Origin: Pithys albifrons albifrons
Lineage: Eukaryota > Chordata > Aves > Passeriformes > Thamnophilidae
DNA: 64,000 nucleotides
Direction: 5' to 3'
Assembly (NCBI RefSeq): GCF_047495875.1
Contig: NC_092471.1
Location: 21,017,809 to 21,081,808, forward strand
In this document: in pieces, positions 59,384 through 64,000 of the stretch
How positions within the stretch are numbered: position 1 is the first letter of the stretch
How the letters are laid out: every line of letters begins with the position of its first letter
The notes under the pieces: generated by a model
Seen by the model: the letters and a program-made list of their open reading frames with translations, nothing else
The model's database searches: none
What the model was told of the DNA's origin: nothing
Program-made: the position numbers and the translations under genes

Positions 59384-61779
59384 CTGCAGGGGAATACAGA
59401 GAGGAAAGATGGTGAGAGGATGGTTGGGGCTGCACTGGACCCTCAGCTTCACCAGCAGCAGGGCTAGAGCCGAGATCTGGGGGAGTGAGGATAGTTCTGG
59501 TCCCCTTCCTGTTTCATGCCCTCCCTGCACATTTGGAGCCTGCAGAGCAACACTTCCCACCAGCCACCTCATTTTGGATATTCAGGGAAGGGAACAGATA
59601 CCAGAGCTGTGCCTTACACAGTCTGTGCAGGGGGAAACATCTTTTTTTTTTTTTTTAATCAGGTTCTCTCTGCCTCCAGCCTGTCACGCAGGGGCTCCTG
59701 TGAGAGGAAGTAAAGCCTCTGCCTCAGTTTCTCCATCAAAGAAGCTACTGGGGAGCAGCCAACCTCACCAGACCACAGAGCTGCTGGGTACAGCTCCTGG
59801 AGATGCCCAGTACAGTATCACCCCTTTCCCCCGGGACACCCCCTGGAACTCACCAGGACAGAAACATATGGAGAGGAAAACCCACAGGCTGGGATTCCCC
59901 TCCCTGCCACTGCACAGACCCACTTTCCTCCCTCCAGAGGGGTTATTTCCACAGGGCTGGGTTATACCACAAAGAAAAATCCTCTTTTCCCCCTGCTGTC
60001 CTTCTCCCCCAAACAAAGAGCAGCCTCCAGGCTGCTCTCTGTGGCAGAGGGCCCAGGTACCTCTGCATCTTCCCCAAAACATCAACAGCTCTGCAGGTTG
60101 TCCTGTGGGGCTTCATTGCCAGGACCAACATGTTCCCAGTCCCCTTCCCCAGGTACCAGCACCTCCACCTCCTCAGCTGGGGGAAACTGAGGGAGGGAGG
60201 GAGACACTTAAGCCTTGGTATTTCTGCCCCAGCTGAAAGAGCTTGAAGAGGGAGGTGACATCCATGAACCCCTCACCAAAAGAAAAGCAGGAAGAGTTCC
60301 ACTGCTGAGACCAAACCCAGGCTCCAAGCCCCCTGCAGCAGCATCCCCAGGCAGGAAAGGTGCTGGCCAGGGGCAGTGGAGGAGCTCCAGCAGGTGGGAA
60401 GTGCAGGGATCAGAGTGGGCACGTACCCTCCAAGGCCTTATCCAGGTCCGCGATGAACTCCTCCAGCTCCTGCGTGTCGCCAAGCTTAGCTGGTGGGGAG
60501 AAACACAGTCAGGTCTTCCCATTCCCCCTCTCATTTGGGAGAGGAAAGACCCCTACCCTTTGTTCCTAACCACAGCTGCTCCCATCCCAGCCAATCCAGC
60601 CTTGACCAGGAACACACCAATCCAGCTTCATGGCTGTTCCAGGATCCCACCAGAACGCCAGGGCTCATTCCCACCTCCTAACCCTGTAGGACGCCACTGA
60701 CACCCCTCCATACAGGACAGCTTGTTGTCACCCAGACAAGCTGAGCATATGGAGGGAAGCACTGGGAAACCCCCTGGGACAGAGCCAGGCTCACCTTTGG
60801 TGGGATAAGTGTCAGCTGGGGTGTTGAGGTGCTCCTCACTGGAGTTGAGGCTGCTTCCTGGGGATGTGCTGGCACCTGCAGAGACAAAGCATCAGTCCCT
60901 GCTCAAGCCACAGCCACCTGGTGAACACATTGCAGGAGCCAGAACTGATTGTGGGTGTGGCACAGGGTGCCAGGGCCACCCTCACTCTTGGACAGCCTGC
61001 CTCCTCTTCCCCTGCTGCCAGGAATGCCTGGAAAAAGGGACCTGAGCTTCTTTCTCAGGTCAAAGAGCACCAGAGGTTGCTTGGGCACAGTCACAAGGAC
61101 TGTCAGGGCTATTAGAGGGAATTGGGTCCCTCTGAGCTCCCAGTTATCCCAAGCCTCCCACAGTCCTGCAGCAGCCAGCCCAGCAGAAGGAGCCCTGGCA
61201 GATGTTGGCGGGTCCTGGGCCAGGATCCAGCATTCATCCCCCATGTTATTCACTCAGCCCACCAGGGATGAGTCAGGCAGCATCAGCAGGAAGCTCAGTG
61301 GTTTACCATGGAGGAACCCCAAAGCTTCCACCCAGACAGACACTGTCCTTCCCCACAGCTCCTCATTCTGCAGCCCCAGACTCCCTCTCCAGCTCAGCAA
61401 TGTCCCTCCCCAGCCCCAGACTCACTCTCCAGCTCACCAATGCCCCTCTCCAGCCCCAGACTCACTCTCCAGCTCACCCATGTCGCTTCCCAGCCCCAGA
61501 CTCACTCTCCAGCTCAGCAATGCCCCTCCCCAGCCCCAGACTCACTCTCCAGCTCAGCAATGCCCCTCCCCAGCCCCAGACTCACTCTCCAGCTCACCAA
61601 TGTCGCTTCCCAGCCCCAGACTCACTCTCCAGCTCGTCGATGCCACTGTCATACACACTGTGTCCTGCTTTCCTCTTCAGCTCTTCCAGGTGCTGCTGGT
61701 ACTGACACGCAGGACCTCGGTCAAAGTCCTCCATCACCTCGTCGAACTCTCTCAGCAGGTCACTGAGCTCCTCAGTCAT
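59376..61779 (-). CDS. RGCC-like cell-cycle regulator (101 residues, four coding exons)
   Basis: Exons on the minus strand: 61779-61626, 60875-60795, 60489-60427 and 59383-59376. All introns are GT-AG and all junctions are phase 1 until the last. The start MTEELSDLL is the first ATG: the noncoding exon 1 contains none. The product has the RGCC (RGC-32) features in order: EFDEVMEDF, YQQHLEELKRK, a Ser-rich middle, and a nearly invariant C-terminus AKLGDTQELEEFIADLDKAL ending EEM. Human RGCC is 137 residues, ends KTLASM and has an Ala/Pro-rich N-terminus that is absent here. RGCC is induced by complement and TGF-beta and is reported to bind CDK1. RGCC itself is on another chromosome in human, so this is more likely a paralogue than the orthologue; function is inferred only from similarity. 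Confidence 0.88.
59641..59657. repeat. Poly(T) run
   Basis: About 17 consecutive T on the plus strand inside the last intron of the RGCC-like gene. Confidence 0.9.
60427..60489 (-). CDS. RGCC-like exon 4 (conserved C-terminal helix)
   Basis: Acceptor CTCCCCACCAG, donor GAGG|GTACGT. Encodes AKLGDTQELEEFIADLDKAL then E, the most conserved part of RGCC. Confidence 0.92.
60795..60875 (-). CDS. RGCC-like exon 3 (Ser-rich linker)
   Basis: Acceptor CTCTGCAG, donor AAAG|GTGAGC, 27 codons (SASTSPGSSLN, SSEEHLNTPADTYPTK). Weakly constrained region in the family; supported by the phase match on both sides. Confidence 0.82.
61381..61620. repeat. 40-bp tandem repeat, 6 copies, derived from the RGCC-like exon 2 donor
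   Basis: Units start at 61381, 61421, 61461, 61501, 61541 and 61581, directly abutting the real junction at 61621. On the minus strand each contains GAGCTGGAGAGTGAGTCTGG (the first, 61381, has GAGGG for GTGAG), that is, the last exon bases and the splice donor. Confidence 0.97.
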
Positions 61780-61781
61780 CG
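61626..61781 (-). CDS. RGCC-like exon 2 (first coding exon)
   Basis: Acceptor CTTGTTTCCCCCAG, then CG and the ATG at 61779-61777. Encodes MTEELSD to SGIDELE plus one base; donor GAGA|GTGAGT at 61626/61625. The junction sequence itself is the founder of the intronic 40-bp array at 61381-61620. Confidence 0.88.
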
Positions 61782-62027
61782 CTGGGGGAAACAAGGAGGT
61801 GTTGGAGCACCCACCTGGCAGGCAGCCCCGGCAGGAGCCTCTTGGGAGCAGCCCCAGGCTGGGCACAGGACAGAGCCAGGCTCCGGGTCCCCTCGCTCAG
61901 GCAGTTGCCAGCCTTGCTCTGACCTGATTCACCTCCTCAGACACCTCAGCCATCCCTCCAGCTCCTTCTACAGCTGAGCTGGGCTCCATCCCAGTACGAG
62001 ATGGTCCTACACAGGCAAGGGCTCGAT

Positions 62028-62200
62028 AGAATCCTGGAATGGTTTGGGTGGGAAGGGATCCTAAAGACCCTCCAGTCCTACTCCTGCCATGGTCAGTGAC
62101 ACCTTCCACTATTCCAGGTTGTTCCAAGCCCCGTCCAACCCAGCCTTGAACCCTTCCATGGATGGGGCAGCCACAGCTTCTCTGAGCAGCCTGGCATCAC
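62028..62200 (-). mobile_element. CR1 LINE 3' end
   Basis: AATCCTGGAATGGTTTGGGT, GGAAGGGATCCTAAAGACCC, CCTTGAACCCTTCCATGGAT. In RGCC-like intron 1, same strand as the gene. Confidence 0.93.
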
Positions 62201-62350
62201 ATGGATGGGGGGTGGTAGGGACTACAAGCCCCGGCCAGGACAGTCCGGGAGTCCCCGACGGGGATTCCCGAGGGGATGTGCAGCGAGCTGAGAGGGATAC
62301 AGGACTAGAGTCCCTGCGGGAGGGGGGATTCCAAGGGGGTTCCGAGGAGA

Positions 62351-62374
62351 CGGCTCGGCTCGGCTCGGCTCGGC
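62351..62374. repeat. (GAGCC)n pentanucleotide tract just inside intron 1
   Basis: 24 bases of CGGCT/CTCGG units (plus strand), 7 bases beyond the exon 1 donor. Confidence 0.9.
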
Positions 62375-62420
62375 ACTCACCGGCTGCTGGGCGGGCTGGG
62401 CTGGGCTGGGCGCGGCTAAG

Positions 62421-62463
62421 CTCGGCTCGGCTCGGCTCGGCTCGGCTCGGCTCGGCTCGGCTC
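62421..62463. repeat. (GAGCC)n pentanucleotide tract in the 5' UTR exon
   Basis: Eight CTCGG units plus CTC on the plus strand, that is GAGCC repeats in the transcript. Confidence 0.93.
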
Positions 62464-62669
62464 CCCGCGCTCGGTCCCGGCGGCAGCGGCAGGTCCCGGT
62501 CCCGTCCCCGTCTCGGCGGTTTTGGCCCCGCGCCGGTGATGGGTGGGCGGGGCCTGGGCGGGGCCTCCCGGAGGCTCCGCCCCACAGACCGCGGCGCTCG
62601 AGGGGTGCCGGCACCGGGAGGGGGGTCTGAGCTCGGGGGGTTCGGGCTCTGCTCCCACGGAACGGCGAC

Positions 62670-62938
62670 AGGGCAAGAGCAAACAGCCTCAAGCTGTGCC
62701 GGGGGAACTTTAGGTTGGATACTGTGAAAATTCCTGCCTGGAAAGGGCTGTCCAGCCCTGGCACAGCTGCCCAGGGCAGGGGAGAGTCCCCATTCCTAGG
62801 GGGGTTTAACAGCCATGTGGATGTGGCACTTGGGGACATGGGTTCGTAGTGGCCTTGGCAGTGCTGGGGGAGCGATTGGACTCGGTGGGCTTGAAGGGCT
62901 TTTCCAATCTCAAGAATTACATAATTCTGCCCTCCCGT
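62670..62938 (+). mobile_element. CR1 LINE 3' end
   Basis: Sense: AGCCTCAAGCTGTGCCGGGG, TTTAACAGCCATGTGGATGT, tail AATTACATAATTCTG. Confidence 0.93.
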
Positions 62939-64000
62939 TTTCCCAGTGATCTGGGGTCAAGAAAGGCTGAGACATAAAATTCCCGATTATTTCCGAGCTG
63001 AACTCAAGGCTGGCAGGGAAAAGAGCCCACAAGAACAGGATCTGGAGCACGGCAAGAGCCGAGCAGGCCCCCGGGCGCGGGTCAGGAGCGACGCTGAGGC
63101 TCCATGAATGAGCTTTGCAACTGATTGGGGAGGGGTTTATTTCGTGAGGCTGAAAGAGAGCAGCCCTGAGCAAGCACTGGAGTGGTCCAGCAGCTGCTCC
63201 TGCGAGTGCAGGAGTGTCCGTGCAGTCGGAGGAGCCCATGGCCAGGCCGGTGCTGGGCTGCCCTCAAGTGGAGTTTCCAGCAATTCCACAGGCACTGAGC
63301 AGTTTTCGGCTTCTGATGTGGTGGGAGAAACACCCTACAGTGATTATTATGGTTTCAGTAGTGAAAGGAGGAAGAAACAGCTCCTCCCAGCGAGCCCCAC
63401 ATGCCCTCCCTGCCCCTTTGGGGCCCTGGGAAAGTGAACTTTTCCTGTAAAGAGCTGCCCCATGTCAGCAGCCCTGTCCCATCCATAGAATCATGGAATG
63501 GTTTGGGTTGGAAGGGACCTTAAAGCTCATCCCATTCCAACCCTCTGCCATGGGCAGGGTCACCTTCCACTGTCTCAGGTTGCTCCAAGCCCTGTCCAGC
63601 TTCCAGGGATGGGGCAGCCACAGCTGCTCTGGGCAACCTGTGCCAGTTTTTCACCACCCTGCAAAGGAATCTGGAATGTCCCCAGAGGGGCTGCTCTTGC
63701 AGGAGGGGCAACCCCACCCAGAGCAGCTGCTGGACATGGTGTTGGTTTCACAGTGGTCACTGGTGACCTCAGGAACCTTCAGCAGCCTCGTGGTGTCCCA
63801 AGCTTATCCACTCCTACAGACTCAACAGCACTGCTGGTCTCTGGAGCTTATCAGCTCCCAGGAGGTCTCACCAGCTATCTCACAGCACACACTCCTCCAG
63901 AAATACTTCCCCACCCATCCCAACAGTAGCCCTTTGCAAAATAAGAGCCCAGCCCTGAGCAGTGCAGCTGAGAAGGTTCTGGTGCCTTTAGACCAGCACT
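62939..64000. other. Unassigned sequence upstream of the RGCC-like gene
   Basis: Apart from the CR1 at about 63,487 no element or gene was recognised. A minus-strand AATAAA sits near 63,137-63,142 but no reading frame leads to it. Confidence 0.5.
63487..63660 (-). mobile_element. CR1 LINE 3' end
   Basis: AGAATCATGGAATGGTTTGG, GGAAGGGACCTTAAAGCTCA, GCCATGGGCAGGGTCACC, with a deletion after TCCAGC. Confidence 0.94.

Larger units (their letters stand above)
62220..62640 (-). promoter_or_regulatory. CpG island and noncoding exon 1 of the RGCC-like gene
   Basis: CpG-dense block with two GGGCGGGGC boxes at 62545-62553 and 62556-62564. The proposed exon 1 ends at 62381 with donor CCG|GTGAGT; its transcription start is probably near 62.5 kb. 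No ATG occurs in the minus strand of the exon from about 62,530 down. No TATA box is evident. Confidence 0.65.

Noticed and set aside
58833..60236. 467-residue plus-strand open frame, the longest in the window
   Set aside because: It runs antisense through the RGCC-like 3' UTR, last intron and the poly(T) run (giving a run of Phe). It is Pro/Ser-rich with no domain, and no splice or promoter context supports it.
60949..61977. 342-residue plus-strand frame with Ser/Pro/Gln repeats
   Set aside because: It is the antisense translation of the 40-bp array and of RGCC-like exon 2.

Overview
The window is bird nuclear DNA. About 35 CR1 retrotransposon copies lie in both orientations, many with the avian CR1 3' end (tracts such as TTGGAAGGGACCTT and tails like GATTCTGTGATTC). 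Exons are short, introns are small and GC-rich, and GC-rich minisatellites recur every few kilobases, as on avian microchromosomes. Three protein-coding genes can be reconstructed exon by exon with matching splice phases. Everything else is intron, intergenic repeat or promoter sequence.

Layout. (1) 2487-5300, plus strand: the last four coding exons (242 residues) of a TRAIL/TNFSF10-like TNF ligand. Its first exon, with the membrane anchor, is not in the window. (2) 5.3-13 kb: intergenic sequence with a 5'-truncated RTE-type LINE tail at about 7.08-7.56 kb, several CR1s and several tandem arrays. (3) 14,495-39,640, minus strand: all 12 coding exons of CLCN5, encoding an 805-residue 2Cl-/H+ exchanger of the endosome. 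The proposed 3' UTR runs down to about 13.0 kb, and the proposed promoter is a CpG island at about 51.2-52.0 kb. A solo LTR, CR1s and minisatellites sit in its introns. (4) 52-58.8 kb: CpG-rich minisatellites and CR1s with no convincing gene. (5) 58,820-62,500, minus strand: an RGCC-like gene of 101 residues in four coding exons plus a noncoding first exon in a CpG island. (6) 62.6-64 kb: CR1s and unassigned sequence.

The three genes do not form a pathway. They encode a secreted or membrane death/immune ligand, an endosomal acidification exchanger and a small cell-cycle regulator. The points most worth following up are: the tyrosine of the ubiquitin-ligase PY motif of ClC-5 is replaced by serine; the RGCC-like gene's exon-intron junction has been amplified into a 40-bp minisatellite carrying repeated 5' splice sites; an RGCC paralogue sits beside CLCN5; the CLCN5 CpG island carries a CLEAR-like E-box; and there is an RTE-type LINE fragment, a family known from only some bird lineages.

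Comparisons with human proteins rest on recalled family sequences, not on a database search.
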